Shown in pieces: positions 37,560 to 46,867 of a stretch of DNA of 64,000 bases. The notes below the pieces were generated by a model. That model was not told the origin of the DNA. It saw only the letters and a program-made list of their open reading frames with translations, and searched no databases. The stretch is from Neomegalonema sp. (GTDB taxonomy: Bacteria; Pseudomonadota; Alphaproteobacteria; Rhodobacterales; Rhodobacteraceae), in the NCBI RefSeq assembly GCF_028688855.1, contig NZ_JAQTXI010000006.1:62001-126000 (forward strand), in the 5' to 3' direction. Positions within the stretch are counted from its first letter, which is position 1. Each line of letters opens with the position of its first letter. Both the position numbers and the translations under genes were made by a program.

Positions 37560-38255
37560 ATGTCCGCTCCCATCGAACTGCACACCTGGGTCACTCCCAA
37601 CGGCTACAAGGTCTCCATCGCCCTCGAGGAGATGGGCCTCCCCCATGAGGTCCGCTGGGTGAACATCGGCAAGAACGAGCAGTTCGCGCCGGAGTTCCTC
37701 GCCCTGTCGCCGAACAACCGCATTCCGGCGATCCTCGACCCGGAAGGCCCCGACGGCGCGCCGATCACGCTGTTCGAGTCGGGGGCGATCCTGCAATATC
37801 TCGGGCGCAAGACCGGGAAGTTCTATCCCGAGGATCCGCGCGCCCGCGCCGAGGTGGAGCAATGGCTCTTCTGGCAGATGGGCGGCGTGGGGCCGATGGC
37901 GGGTCAGGCGCATCACTTCCTGCGCTTCGCGCCCGAGGACGTGCCCTATGGCAAGAAGCGCTACGGCGATGAAGTGACGCGGCTTTACACGATCCTCGAC
38001 AAGCGTCTGGCGGGGCGCGATTTCGTGGCGGGCGAATATTCCATCGCGGACATGGCGCTCTGGCCCTGGGTGCGGCTCTGGGAGATGCAGGCTCAGGACA
38101 TCTCGGGGCTGAAGAACCTCGCCGCCTGGCTGGAGCGCGTCGGCGCGCGTCCGGCGGTCCAGAGGGGCCTGATCGGGCAGGATGAGGCGAAGCGGGTCAA
38201 TCCCTCGGCGCCGAGCCTCGCCAGGAGGCTCTTCGACGCCGGAAAGATCGGCTGA
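37560..38255 (+). CDS. Glutathione S-transferase, YfcG/YghU-like (Nu class)
   Basis: 231 residues. IELHTWVTPNGYKVSIALEE has the Thr-Pro-Asn that marks disulfide-bond reductase type GSTs such as YfcG. It is followed by SPNNRIPAILD (cis-Pro) and LFESGAILQYLG. The helical domain has EQWLFWQMGGVGPMAGQ and YSIADMALWPWV. It probably reduces disulfides with glutathione in the cytosol. Monocistronic, with its own terminator. Confidence 0.93.
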   Translation: MSAPIELHTWVTPNGYKVSIALEEMGLPHEVRWVNIGKNEQFAPEFLALSPNNRIPAILDPEGPDGAPITLFESGAILQYLGRKTGKFYPEDPRARAEVEQWLFWQMGGVGPMAGQAHHFLRFAPEDVPYGKKRYGDEVTRLYTILDKRLAGRDFVAGEYSIADMALWPWVRLWEMQAQDISGLKNLAAWLERVGARPAVQRGLIGQDEAKRVNPSAPSLARRLFDAGKIG

Positions 38256-38269
38256 CGTCTTGAAATGAG

Positions 38270-38296
38270 GCCCCGCCCGACGCGATCAGGCGGGGC
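38270..38296 (+). terminator. Terminator after the YfcG-like gene
   Basis: GCCCCGCC and GGCGGGGC form an 8-bp GC stem around an 11-base loop, 15 bases after the stop, followed by TTGCG. Confidence 0.6.
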
Positions 38297-38344
38297 TTGC
38301 GTCCCGGATGCGGCGAGGCCGCCGCCGCAAAGAGAGCCCCGCAC

Positions 38345-38635
38345 ATGCTCCGCATCCTGACCTTGCCGCGCATCGGGCTGCTTCTGCTGGGGATTCTGGC
38401 GGGGATGACCCTTGGTCCCCGGCTGCGGGATCTGGCGGATCCGAGGCCGCCCGACCTCAACCATGCGGCGGGCGGACAGGACTGCATCGGACAGGCCCTG
38501 CGCCGCGAGCCGGGAGAATGCCTCGTCACGGAGCTTTCGCCGGGCTGCCTGCGGATCGACCGTCCCTCGGACGGCGCCGCGGCCATGCTCTGCCGGGTGG
38601 GCGACGGCTGGGTCGGAAGCGCCGCGCCCCGGTGA
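38345..38635 (+). CDS. Small membrane-anchored hypothetical protein
   Basis: 96 residues starting MLRILTLPRIGLLLLGILAG: one N-terminal membrane anchor (about 7-24). The exported domain has three or four cysteines (QDCIGQAL, GECLV, GCLRI, MLCRV), probably two disulfides. Family unknown. GAGAGC precedes the start. Confidence 0.55.
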   Translation: MLRILTLPRIGLLLLGILAGMTLGPRLRDLADPRPPDLNHAAGGQDCIGQALRREPGECLVTELSPGCLRIDRPSDGAAAMLCRVGDGWVGSAAPR

Positions 38636-38735
38636 ACGACGCGGGAATCCGCCGTTCAGGGGGCGAAACCGGCAGACATGGCGAAGCGCGGAGGCCGGGT
38701 TCCCCCGCATCTCGGGCATGCTCCGGGGATGATCT

Positions 38736-38876
38736 TCAGAAGATCAAACCGAACAGCCAGCCGATGATCATGAAGGGAATCGAGATGATGAACCACAGGG
38801 AGCTGAGGATGAAGCCTCCAAAGGTGAAGGCGAGCTCCAGCGCGATCAACGCGATCTCCAGAAACTTAAGCCGCAT
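38736..38876 (-). CDS. Very small two-helix membrane protein (46 aa)
   Basis: Starts MRLKFLEIALIALELAFTFG and continues with SSLWFIISIPFMIIG and WLFGLIF. Two hydrophobic helices are separated by GG. AGAGGA lies seven bases before the ATG, and the hydrophobic codons are coherent over the whole frame, so it is probably translated. Family unknown; not homologous to anything else in the window. Confidence 0.6.
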   Translation of the reverse strand: MRLKFLEIALIALELAFTFGGFILSSLWFIISIPFMIIGWLFGLIF

Positions 38877-39030
38877 GACGCATCCTCTGACCGGTTCAGG
38901 AAGATTGGGGATTGAACGTTCCTGAAGATATGATCCGGGATTGTCATCTCATCGTTAATCTTTCCAGATCGGACGCCTGGTTTTATCTAAAACTTTCCGG
39001 AATTCAGAGTGCTGATCATGCGCGCAGGAA

Positions 39031-39057
39031 GCGCGCGGATCCGGAGAACCCGCGCGC
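39031..39057 (-). terminator. Hairpin after lysK
   Basis: GCGCGCGG and CCGCGCGC pair around an 11-base loop, about 30 bases beyond the lysK stop. No T-run. Probable terminator. Confidence 0.4.
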
Positions 39058-39087
39058 AGCCGATCTTAATTGCGGAAGAGGGCGGCC

Positions 39088-40677
39088 TCAGGCCTGGGCC
39101 GCGCCCTTGGCCAGAGCCTCGTCGATGAGGGCCGCCGTGGCCTCGACGCCGTAAAGCGCCGCGAAGCCGCCGAAGCGCGGGCCTTCCTCCTGGCCGAGCA
39201 GCACCTCGTAGAGCGCCTTGAACCAGTCGCGCAGATTCTCGAAGCCATGGGCCTTGCCGACCTCATAGGCGACGTCCTGCAAGGCCTTGGCGTCGGCTTC
39301 CGGGGGGGCGTTGCGCAGCTGGAGCGCCAGATCCGCGAAGGCCGAGCGCTCGCGGTCGGTGGGCAGGCGGTAGTTGCGCTTGACCTGATCCGTGGCGAAG
39401 CGCGCCGCCTGAGCCGCCGCCGCGTCGAGTCCCGGATGGGTCTCGGGCGAGGCGCCGGGCACGTAGCGGCGGATGAAGCCCCACATCTTCGAGGCGTCTT
39501 CGGCGCCCGAGGCGATGGCCAGATTCTGGAGCATGGCGAAGCTGATCGGCAGATCGCTCTGCGGCGGATTCCCCTGATGCACGTGCCAGACGGGATTCTC
39601 CAGCCGCGCGGCTTCGTCCTGCCGCTCGAAGGCGGCGAGCTGCTGGTGATATTCGTCCACGGCCTTGGGGATCACCGAGAAGTAGAGCCGCTTGGCCGTG
39701 CGGGGCTTCTGGAACATGTAATAGCCCAGGCTCTCCGGCGAGGCGTAGGTCAGCCATTGCTCCATGGTCAGGCCGTTGCCCTTGGACTTCGAGATCTTCT
39801 TGCCTTCCTCGTCGAGGAAATGCTCGTAGATGTAGGTCTCGGGCGGGGGCTCTCCGAGGGCCTTGCAGATCGCGGTCGCCAGCTCCACCGAGGCGATGAG
39901 ATCCTTGCCGGACATCTCGTAATCCACGCCGAGGGCCGCCCAGCGCATGCCGAAATCCGGCTTCCACTGCAGCTTGCAGTTCCCGTCGAGGACCGAGATC
40001 TCGACCTTCTCGCCGTCGGGTTCGGCGTAGACGATGGTGCCCTTGGAGAGGTTGCGCTCCAGGGTCTTCGTCTGGAGCACCTTGCCGCTTTTCGGCGAGA
40101 TGGGCATGAAGGGCGAATAGGTCTCCAGCCGCTCCTCGTTCACGCCGCCGAGGCTCGGGATCATGATGGCCATGATGTCGTCGAAGCGCTCCAGCACCCG
40201 CAGCAGCATGGGGTTGAAGACGCCCGACCTGTAGCGCTCGGTCGCCGACTGGAATTCATATTCGAAGCCGAAGCGGTCGAGGAAGTCGCGGAGCATGGCG
40301 TTGTTGTGCTCGCCGAAGCTCGGGAATTTCTCGAAGGGATCGGGCACCTGCGTCAGGGGCTTGTCGAGATTGGCCTTGAGCAGCTCCTGATTGGGCACGT
40401 TGCCCGGCACCTTGCGCAAGCCGTCGAGATCGTCGGAGAAGCAGAAGAGCCGCGTCGGGATTCCCGGCGCCATGAGCTCGAAGGCCCGGCGGACCATGGT
40501 CGCGCGCATGACCTCGCCGAAGGTGCCCAGATGCGGCAGACCCGACGGCCCATAGCCCGTCTCGAAGAGCACATAGCCTTTTTCGGGAGTCTTTCCGCCG
40601 ATGCGTTTGACGATCCTGCGCGCCTCCTCGAACGGCCAGGCGCGGGCGTTCAGGGCGAGGTCTTGCAAATTCGTCAT
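39088..40677 (-). CDS. lysK: Lysyl-tRNA synthetase, class I
   Basis: Charges tRNA-Lys using a class I Rossmann catalytic domain, the archaeal-type enzyme also normal in many alphaproteobacteria in place of class II LysS. 529 residues. The HIGH-like motif is GLPHLGTFGEV, SDDLDGLRKVP follows, and KISKSKGN is the KMSKS loop. An alpha-helix cage C-terminus follows. The start is ATG 40677; the frame runs 71 codons further upstream as a shadow. Confidence 0.97.
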   Translation of the reverse strand: MTNLQDLALNARAWPFEEARRIVKRIGGKTPEKGYVLFETGYGPSGLPHLGTFGEVMRATMVRRAFELMAPGIPTRLFCFSDDLDGLRKVPGNVPNQELLKANLDKPLTQVPDPFEKFPSFGEHNNAMLRDFLDRFGFEYEFQSATERYRSGVFNPMLLRVLERFDDIMAIMIPSLGGVNEERLETYSPFMPISPKSGKVLQTKTLERNLSKGTIVYAEPDGEKVEISVLDGNCKLQWKPDFGMRWAALGVDYEMSGKDLIASVELATAICKALGEPPPETYIYEHFLDEEGKKISKSKGNGLTMEQWLTYASPESLGYYMFQKPRTAKRLYFSVIPKAVDEYHQQLAAFERQDEAARLENPVWHVHQGNPPQSDLPISFAMLQNLAIASGAEDASKMWGFIRRYVPGASPETHPGLDAAAAQAARFATDQVKRNYRLPTDRERSAFADLALQLRNAPPEADAKALQDVAYEVGKAHGFENLRDWFKALYEVLLGQEEGPRFGGFAALYGVEATAALIDEALAKGAAQA

Positions 40678-40789
40678 GATCGGGTCTCCATGGCGCCGCG
40701 CTCCTCGCGGCGCGCTCGGGCTCTGCGCCGCCGATGCGGCGCGCGCCATGGGTGTAAGGCGGGGCGCCGGGGGGGTCAAGGAGGGGAAG

Positions 40790-41341
40790 ATGGGCGGGGT
40801 GGTTCTGGAGACGGATCGGCTGATCCTGCGTCGGCCGGAGCGCGGAGACCTCGGGTTCTGGGCCGAGAAGATGGCCGATCCCGAAGGCATGCTGCATTTC
40901 GGCGGGCCTCAGCCGCTGCAAGGCGCCTGGAGGGCTCTGGCGATGATCTCGGGGGCCTGGAGCCTCGACGGGGCTTCGCTGTTCTCGGTGATCGAAAGGG
41001 ACTCCGGGCGCTGGATCGGGCGGGTGGGGCCCTGGTTTCCGCCGGGCTGGCCCGCGCCGGAGATCGGCTGGGCTCTGGACCGCCGCTTCTGGGGGCGCGG
41101 CTACGCCACCGAGGCCGCCGCTTGCGCCATGGACTGGGCCTTCGACGAACTCGGCTGGACGGAGGCGGTCCATGTCATCGCGCCGGCGAATCTCGCTTCG
41201 GCGGCGGTGGCGCAAAGGCTCGGCGCGCGGCTGCGGGGGCTGATCGACTCGCCGGGCCTGCCGACGCCCGGCGCTGCGCCCAGGCCGCAGGTCCAGCTCT
41301 GGGGCCAGAGCCGCGCGGAGTGGCGGGCGCGCCGCGGCTGA
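40790..41341 (+). CDS. GNAT family N-acetyltransferase (RimJ/RimL-like)
   Basis: 183 residues. TDRLILRRPERGDLGFWAEK is the usual beginning of RimJ-like acetyltransferases, WIGRVGPWFPPGWPAPEIGW the middle strand, and RRFWGRGYATEAAACAMDWA the acetyl-CoA binding loop (RGYATEA). GAGGGG precedes ATG 40790. Substrate unknown. Divergent from lysK. Confidence 0.9.
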   Translation: MGGVVLETDRLILRRPERGDLGFWAEKMADPEGMLHFGGPQPLQGAWRALAMISGAWSLDGASLFSVIERDSGRWIGRVGPWFPPGWPAPEIGWALDRRFWGRGYATEAAACAMDWAFDELGWTEAVHVIAPANLASAAVAQRLGARLRGLIDSPGLPTPGAAPRPQVQLWGQSRAEWRARRG

Positions 41342-41425
41342 ATCTCCGCGCTTCTGGATTTTCCCGCGCGGCTTCGTTACATGCGGGAGGCAGGTTTTCA
41401 GGCTGGTTTCTCCGGGAGGCGCGCC

Positions 41426-43084
41426 ATGAGCGGTTTCGAGATCTTTCTGGGCGGCGGCGGCGAAGCCTGGGACCAGCCGCAGAATCTCTTGCTGAAATAC
41501 GGGAATCGTCACGGCCTGATCGCGGGAGCCACCGGCACCGGCAAGACCGTGACGCTCCAGATCATGGCCGAGTCCTTCTCGCGGGCGGGGGTGCCGGTCT
41601 TTCTGGCGGATGTGAAGGGCGATCTGGCGGGGCTTTCGCAAGCTTCGGATCCGGCCTCGCCGAAGTGGAAGGGCCTCGCCGAGCGCGCCGCCTCCATCGG
41701 CGAGACGGATTATCAGCCCGAGTCCTTTCCGGTGGTCTTCTGGGATCTCTTCGGCGCGCAGGGCCATCCGATCCGCGCGACGGTCTCCGAGATGGGGCCC
41801 TTGCTGCTCTCGCGGCTGATGGACCTCAACGAGGTTCAGGAGGGCGTGCTCAACATCGCCTTCCGCGTCGCCGACGACGGCGGCCTTCTGCTGCTCGACA
41901 TGAAGGATCTGCGGGCGATCCTCCAGCATGTGGCCGAGAACGCGGCGGAGATCTCCGCGAATTACGGGCAGGTCGCGGCGGCCAGCGTGGGCGCGATTCA
42001 GCGGCGGCTCCTCGTGCTGGAGAACGAAGGCGCGGAAAGCTTCTTCGGAGAGCCCGCCCTCGATCTGCGCCACATGATGATGCGCGCGCCGGATGGTCGC
42101 GGACAGGTCAACGTCCTCGCCGCCGACAAGCTCATGCAGTCGCCGCGGCTTTACGCGATCTTCCTGCTCTGGCTGCTCTCGGAGCTCTTCGAGGTCCTGC
42201 CCGAGGTGGGCGACCCGGAGAAACCGAAATTCGTCTTCTTCTTCGACGAGGCCCATCTGCTCTTCAACGAGGCGCCGAAGGCTCTGCTCGCGAAGATCGA
42301 GATGGTGGCCCGCCTGATCCGTTCGAAGGGGGTGGGAGTCTATTTCATCTCGCAAAACCCCATCGACATTCCGGACGCCGTGCTCGGTCAGCTCGGCAAC
42401 CGCGCGCAGCACGCCTTGCGGGCCTTCACGCCCCGCGACGCTCGCGCCGTCAAGGCCGCCGCCGACACCTTCCGTCCCAATCCGCGCTTCGACGTGGCGC
42501 AGGTCATCGGAGAGCTCGCGGTGGGCGAGGCCCTCGTCTCGACGCTCCAGCAGGGCGGAATCCCGAGCATGGTCGAGCGCACGAAGATCCGTCCGCCGCG
42601 TTCGCGCATGGGGCCGATCTCGCCGCAGGAGCGCGCCGCCGTGGTGGCCGCCTCGCCGCTGCACGGCTTCTACGAGGAGGCCGTGGACCGCGAATCCGCC
42701 TTCGAGATCCTGCGCGGTCGGGCCGAAGAGCCTGCTCCGGCGGCGCCGGGGAACGATTCGGCGGCGCGCGGCGCCGGGGATTCCGGCTATAGCTGGGAGG
42801 ACTTCAAGCGCGACCGCCAGAACGGCCAGGCCTATGAGGGCCAGCCTTACGGCGGGCAAACCTCCGGCGGGCAACCTTATGGCGGTTCCGGCGGAGGGAG
42901 CGGCGGCCGGGCCTATGGCCGCAGCGCCCCGGCCCCTGCGCCCCAGCCGAAACCCCGCGCGCCCGCCCAGCGCCGCACCGACAGCGTGGCCGAGACCATC
43001 GCCAAATCCGTGGCCCGCACCGCGACCAGCCAGCTGACGCGCCAGCTGGTGCGGGGCGTTCTGGGCGGGCTCTTCCGGCGCTGA
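41426..43084 (+). CDS. HerA-like ATPase (DUF853 family)
   Basis: 552-residue ATPase of the FtsK/HerA superfamily. Walker A is [29 protein letters not shown] follows, and Walker B is [35 protein letters not shown] and [20 protein letters not shown] follow. The C-terminal 110 residues are Gly/Pro/Tyr-rich with GGQPYGG-type repeats, then a basic amphipathic end. No NurA nuclease gene is adjacent. The cellular role of this family is not established. Confidence 0.93.
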   Translation: MSGFEIFLGGGGEAWDQPQNLLLKYGNRHGLIAGATGTGKTVTLQIMAESFSRAGVPVFLADVKGDLAGLSQASDPASPKWKGLAERAASIGETDYQPESFPVVFWDLFGAQGHPIRATVSEMGPLLLSRLMDLNEVQEGVLNIAFRVADDGGLLLLDMKDLRAILQHVAENAAEISANYGQVAAASVGAIQRRLLVLENEGAESFFGEPALDLRHMMMRAPDGRGQVNVLAADKLMQSPRLYAIFLLWLLSELFEVLPEVGDPEKPKFVFFFDEAHLLFNEAPKALLAKIEMVARLIRSKGVGVYFISQNPIDIPDAVLGQLGNRAQHALRAFTPRDARAVKAAADTFRPNPRFDVAQVIGELAVGEALVSTLQQGGIPSMVERTKIRPPRSRMGPISPQERAAVVAASPLHGFYEEAVDRESAFEILRGRAEEPAPAAPGNDSAARGAGDSGYSWEDFKRDRQNGQAYEGQPYGGQTSGGQPYGGSGGGSGGRAYGRSAPAPAPQPKPRAPAQRRTDSVAETIAKSVARTATSQLTRQLVRGVLGGLFRR

Positions 43085-43155
43085 CCCCTGGCGCGGAGGG
43101 CGGCGTCCCGCGTCTCCGGCCCTCTCTGGACGCCCCTTCAACCCACGGAGCCCCG

Positions 43156-43671
43156 ATGACCGCCTCGCCCAGCCTTCCGCGCTTCCTGATCGCCCTGGTT
43201 CTGGCGCCGACGCTGATCGGCGGCTTCGGCGCGGCGATGATGGCCTCGCGCGTGCCCGGCCTCGACGGGCTGGGCGCGATCATCGCGGTGTCGATGATCG
43301 TCGGCGCCCCGACCTATTTCCTTGCGGGAGGGCCTCTGGCCTGGCGGGCGGTGAGCCAGGGCGATCCCGGCCGACGCGATGCGGTGATCTGGGGATTGCT
43401 GGCGAATTTCGCCTCGCTGATCCTGGCGCCCCTGCTGCTCTGGGGCTATCTGGCGGTCTACGGCCCGATGCAGCTTGATCCCGAGCTCGCCCGCCGCTGG
43501 ACCGAGACCGCTCCGCAGATGATGGAGACCCGATGGCAACCGCTGATCTACGGGCTTTTCGTCTTTCTGCTGGGGATCGTCTTCGCGCCGCTCTACGCGC
43601 TGGCGGCTCATGGTCTGGGGCGTCTGCTGCGGGTGAGCCGGCCGACCGCTCCGGCGCCCGTCTCCGCATGA
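43156..43671 (+). CDS. Four-helix membrane hypothetical protein
   Basis: 171 residues with about four membrane helices (FLIALVLAPTLIGGFGAAMM, IIAVSMIVGAPTYFLAGG, GLLANFASLILAPLLLWGYL, LIYGLFVFLLGIVFAPLYAL). No catalytic motif seen. The stop overlaps the next start in ATGA, so the two are probably cotranscribed. Family not recognised. Confidence 0.7.
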   Translation: MTASPSLPRFLIALVLAPTLIGGFGAAMMASRVPGLDGLGAIIAVSMIVGAPTYFLAGGPLAWRAVSQGDPGRRDAVIWGLLANFASLILAPLLLWGYLAVYGPMQLDPELARRWTETAPQMMETRWQPLIYGLFVFLLGIVFAPLYALAAHGLGRLLRVSRPTAPAPVSA

Positions 43672-44378
43672 CGCGCCCGCCCTCGCGCCCGGGAACCGGG
43701 GAGTTCAGGGCGAGCCTGCTGGCCGAAGCGGGGTTCGTCGCCCTGACGGGGCTGGTCCTCTCGCCGCTGATCCTGCTGGATCTGGCCGACGAGGACTCCT
43801 TCGCGCTTCTGGTCCTCGGAGGCTACGTCGTCCTGAACGCGCTGCGGAGGATCGGCGAGCCCGCGAAGCTCCCGGAAGGGCTGCTGCGTCGTTTCGGGCC
43901 GCGCCTTGCGGGCCCTCCCGCCGCTGCGGAGCCCGAATCCCTGCGGCGGCTCGCCGCGACGGAGGCCCGTCTGACCCGCGCCCGCGCCCGGCTGCGTCGG
44001 CGCGAGGACGCCGCTCCCGAGCTTCAGGAGAGTCTGGCGGGTCTGGCGCAGGAATATCGCGCCGTCCGCCGCGCGGTGCTGGAGGGCGCCCCCGGCGCCG
44101 AGGCTCAGGCGACGCGGCTGCGGCGTCTGGCGGAATCTCTGGGCGATCTGGCCCAGGCGGCGGCGGCCTCGCCGGATTCCGGACGCGGGCGTCAGGCCGC
44201 CGAAGCCCTGCGCGAGGCTCTGGAGCGCCTGAGCGCCCAGCGCGTCAGCCTGAGCGAAATGGCCGACGAGGCCGGTTTCGAGGCCAGCCTCCAGACCCTG
44301 CGCGAGCGTCTGCCGCCCGAGCCGCCCGCCCGCGCCCTCCCTGAAAACGAACAGGCGGAGCCTCGCGGCCCCGCCTGA
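43668..44378 (+). CDS. Membrane-anchored coiled-coil hypothetical protein
   Basis: 236 residues. Two N-terminal membrane helices (about 15-60: AGFVALTGLVLSPLILLDL and FALLVLGGYVVLNAL) precede a long Ala/Arg/Leu/Glu coiled coil of about 140 residues. The tail is Pro/Glu-rich. ATG 43668 overlaps the previous stop. Function unknown; the layout suggests a scaffold or regulator of a membrane partner. Confidence 0.6.
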   Translation: MTRPPSRPGTGEFRASLLAEAGFVALTGLVLSPLILLDLADEDSFALLVLGGYVVLNALRRIGEPAKLPEGLLRRFGPRLAGPPAAAEPESLRRLAATEARLTRARARLRRREDAAPELQESLAGLAQEYRAVRRAVLEGAPGAEAQATRLRRLAESLGDLAQAAAASPDSGRGRQAAEALREALERLSAQRVSLSEMADEAGFEASLQTLRERLPPEPPARALPENEQAEPRGPA

Positions 44379-44410
44379 TCCTGTCCTCTCGCCTTGCGGT
44401 CGAGACGCTC

Positions 44411-46186
44411 CTACTGGCCGCGGTCGGCGACGTAGGCGTTCATCTTGGCGGCGATGCTTTCGCGGCGGGTCTTGAACTCCTCCATCTCGGCCTTCTCCAG
44501 CCGCAGACCGCCGATGTCCTGAAGCTTCATCGGGTCGATCTTGGAGCCTTCCTTGATCACCTCGAAATGCAGATGGGGGCCGGTGGAGTTGCCCGTGCTG
44601 CCGACATAGCCGATGATCTGACCCTGATTCACCCGCGAGCCGCGCTTCACCTCCTTGTGGAAGTTGGACATATGCGCGTAGGCGGTGGTGAACTGGTTGT
44701 TGTGCTTGATCTCGACGTAATTGCCGTAGCCGCCGACCCAGCCGCGCCGCGTGACCACGCCGTCGCCCGCCGCGATGATCGGCGTGCCGGTGGGGGCGGC
44801 GAAGTCGACGCCCTGATGCATGCGGGTGTAGCCGCTGATCGGATGGCGCCGCGTGCCGAAGCGCGAGGAGACCCGCCCCTCGACCGGCGTGCGGATGATG
44901 GCGCGACGGTTGGACTCGCCCTTTTCGTCGAAATAGGCGGCGCGTCCGTCGTCGCGCTCGAAGCGGTAGAAGGCGTGGCGCTTGCCGCGGACGTTCATGG
45001 CCGCATAGAGGATCGGGCCGTCCTGCATCGCGCCCGAGCCGTCGGCGCGACGGTCGAACATGATCTCGAAGACGTCGCCGCGGCGGATGTCGCGCTCGAA
45101 GTCGACGCTGTGGCGGAAGAGCTCGACGAAGGAGGCGATCTGGGCGGGGCTCAGGCCCTGGTCCACGCCGGTCTCGTAGATGCTGCCCGAGACGCGCGCC
45201 TGGAACATGCGCTCGGCGTGACGCGGCGCGGCCGTCTGCGGACGGGCGGCGGGCGCGGGCGAGCTGCTCGGCGCCGAGGAGGGCGCAGGCGCGGGCGTCG
45301 GAGGCGTCAGGGCGGCGCGCACGACCGGCGGCTCCTCCCAGAAGTTCGCCGCCGAGGACAGCCACCTCATGCTGAGCACCTGGGTGCCGCTGTTGTAGAT
45401 GCTGAGCTTCTGGAGCGTCGCGCCGGAGCGGTCGTTGGGGATGGAGGTGATCTGCACCCGGTCCCCGTCGTTGAGGCGGCGCGGGCTGTCGCCATAGGCG
45501 CTGCTCACCGCGACTTCGGCCTCGGTCTCGGAGACGCCTTCCGCCAGAAGCAGGGAATAGAGCGTGTCGCCTTCCTTGGCGATGAGCTCCTTGGTGCTGG
45601 GGCCGAGCGCGTCGCGGGCGTCCGCCAGAGGCGCGCCCGCCGAGAGGTCGCCCACCTGAGGGGCGTAGGCGCGCGGCGCCGAGGGATGGGGATCGGCGTA
45701 GGCGAAGAGCTGGTCGGGCATGGGCGCAGGACGCAGGCCGCCGGGCAGCAGGCTCGGCCGGGGCGCGACCCGCGGCACGGAGACGGCGTCGGCGCGCTCC
45801 TGGGGGGTGGCGTCGACGCCCGCGGCGAAGAGGCCGCCCGTGGCGGGGCCCCGGGCCATGTCGCCGTATTCGCGCGCGGAGGCGGGCGTGATCTCGGAGG
45901 CGCCGCGGAAGAGCGCGCCGCCGTGACGGCTCGCGCCGGGAGCGGGCAGCGGAACGCCCTCGATCTCGGCCATGGGCGAGAGGGAGGAGACTTCGAAGGC
46001 TTCGTCTGCGGAACCGAAGGCGGCGAAGAAGACGGGTTCGGCGGCGGGGCGGGCCGCGTAGACCTGCCAGGCGCCGCCCAGGGCGGCGACCGAGACGAGG
46101 GCGGCCGCGGTTTTCCGGCTCAGGATCTGGCGCCGCACAATGAAGCCGAGAGCCTCACGCAGGGTTTCAGGCGCATGCAAGGTCAT
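44411..46186 (-). CDS. M23 family (LytM-like) peptidoglycan peptidase
   Basis: 591 residues with an N-terminal membrane anchor (about 25-45), a disordered Ala/Pro stretch, and a LysM/OapA-like module (AKEGDTLYSLLLAEG, LNDGDRVQI). A second small domain is followed by the M23 domain: YTRMHQGVDFAAPTGTPI, GNYVEIKHNN, YAHMSNFHKEV and PHLHFEVIKEG. The zinc ligands His and Asp of HxxxD and the HxH are present, so it should be an active endopeptidase in cell-wall remodelling. Confidence 0.92.
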   Translation of the reverse strand: MTLHAPETLREALGFIVRRQILSRKTAAALVSVAALGGAWQVYAARPAAEPVFFAAFGSADEAFEVSSLSPMAEIEGVPLPAPGASRHGGALFRGASEITPASAREYGDMARGPATGGLFAAGVDATPQERADAVSVPRVAPRPSLLPGGLRPAPMPDQLFAYADPHPSAPRAYAPQVGDLSAGAPLADARDALGPSTKELIAKEGDTLYSLLLAEGVSETEAEVAVSSAYGDSPRRLNDGDRVQITSIPNDRSGATLQKLSIYNSGTQVLSMRWLSSAANFWEEPPVVRAALTPPTPAPAPSSAPSSSPAPAARPQTAAPRHAERMFQARVSGSIYETGVDQGLSPAQIASFVELFRHSVDFERDIRRGDVFEIMFDRRADGSGAMQDGPILYAAMNVRGKRHAFYRFERDDGRAAYFDEKGESNRRAIIRTPVEGRVSSRFGTRRHPISGYTRMHQGVDFAAPTGTPIIAAGDGVVTRRGWVGGYGNYVEIKHNNQFTTAYAHMSNFHKEVKRGSRVNQGQIIGYVGSTGNSTGPHLHFEVIKEGSKIDPMKLQDIGGLRLEKAEMEEFKTRRESIAAKMNAYVADRGQ

Positions 46187-46867
46187 CTGGGGATCCCCGA
46201 CGGAGTGACGGTCGGCGCGCGGTTTTCCTCAGGATGATCTTCGGTCATGGCGCCCTCTATGCTGTCCCGGTCCGCAACATCGCGTGAGCGTTTCCGGCTG
46301 TCAATGGCTGCTGTGTCGTAAAAATAACGATGATTGATAAAGAAAACATTGTTCTGTCGAACGGCTTTCATGTGGCGCTTTCGCCGCTCTCGTAAATCCG
46401 GCGATGATTCGCGGCGCGGAAATTCTCGATCTCCTGTCATTTCCGTTAAGAAAATCCGGAGAAATCCTTCCAATTTTCAAGAATTCCAGATCCTGACGCA
46501 ATTTTCATGAACTCATGCGGAGAGCCCCGGAGAGGCCCTGAGGCTTCGCCGCCACATCCCTCCGAGATGCGACAGATCGTCAAGAGCCGCCTCCACAGCA
46601 GGAATCGCGCAAAAGGATAGTCCTCGGACGGATGTCTCCGCCGCATCGCCGCAGAGCGGACGCGAGGAGGACGGATCTTTTTTCGCCAGCAGCGTGCGCA
46701 GGATGAAAAGATCGCCTTTCAGGCGCGGAATCGGCTCCGAGCAACCGACTCGGCTTGTTCTTTGTCCCGATTTGGCGAAGATCTCCGGAGCGGCCGGAGG
46801 CGCTCCGCCTCGGGGCGAGGCTCCGGGAGGAGGCGCCCGGAGGCTCGGGGCGCGAAGGGAGAAACGG
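46187..46867. other. 681-base intergenic region, divergent promoters
   Basis: AT-richer than the surroundings, especially 46300-46360 and 46440-46510. It should contain promoters for the M23 gene and the D-amino-acid dehydrogenase gene. Minus-strand frames (96, 66 and about 70 codons) read partly like protein (KGDLFILRTLLAKKDP) but have no good start or ribosome-binding site and could be gene remnants. Nothing definite. Confidence 0.45.

Noticed and set aside
39070..42792. 1240-codon plus-strand frame opposite lysK and across the HerA-like gene
   Set aside because: Lies antisense to a certain lysyl-tRNA synthetase and in the wrong frame of the ATPase; composition typical of a shadow.
46183..46473. 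96-codon minus frame upstream of the M23 gene
   Set aside because: No ribosome-binding site, mixed composition, overlaps the M23 start; more likely promoter DNA.
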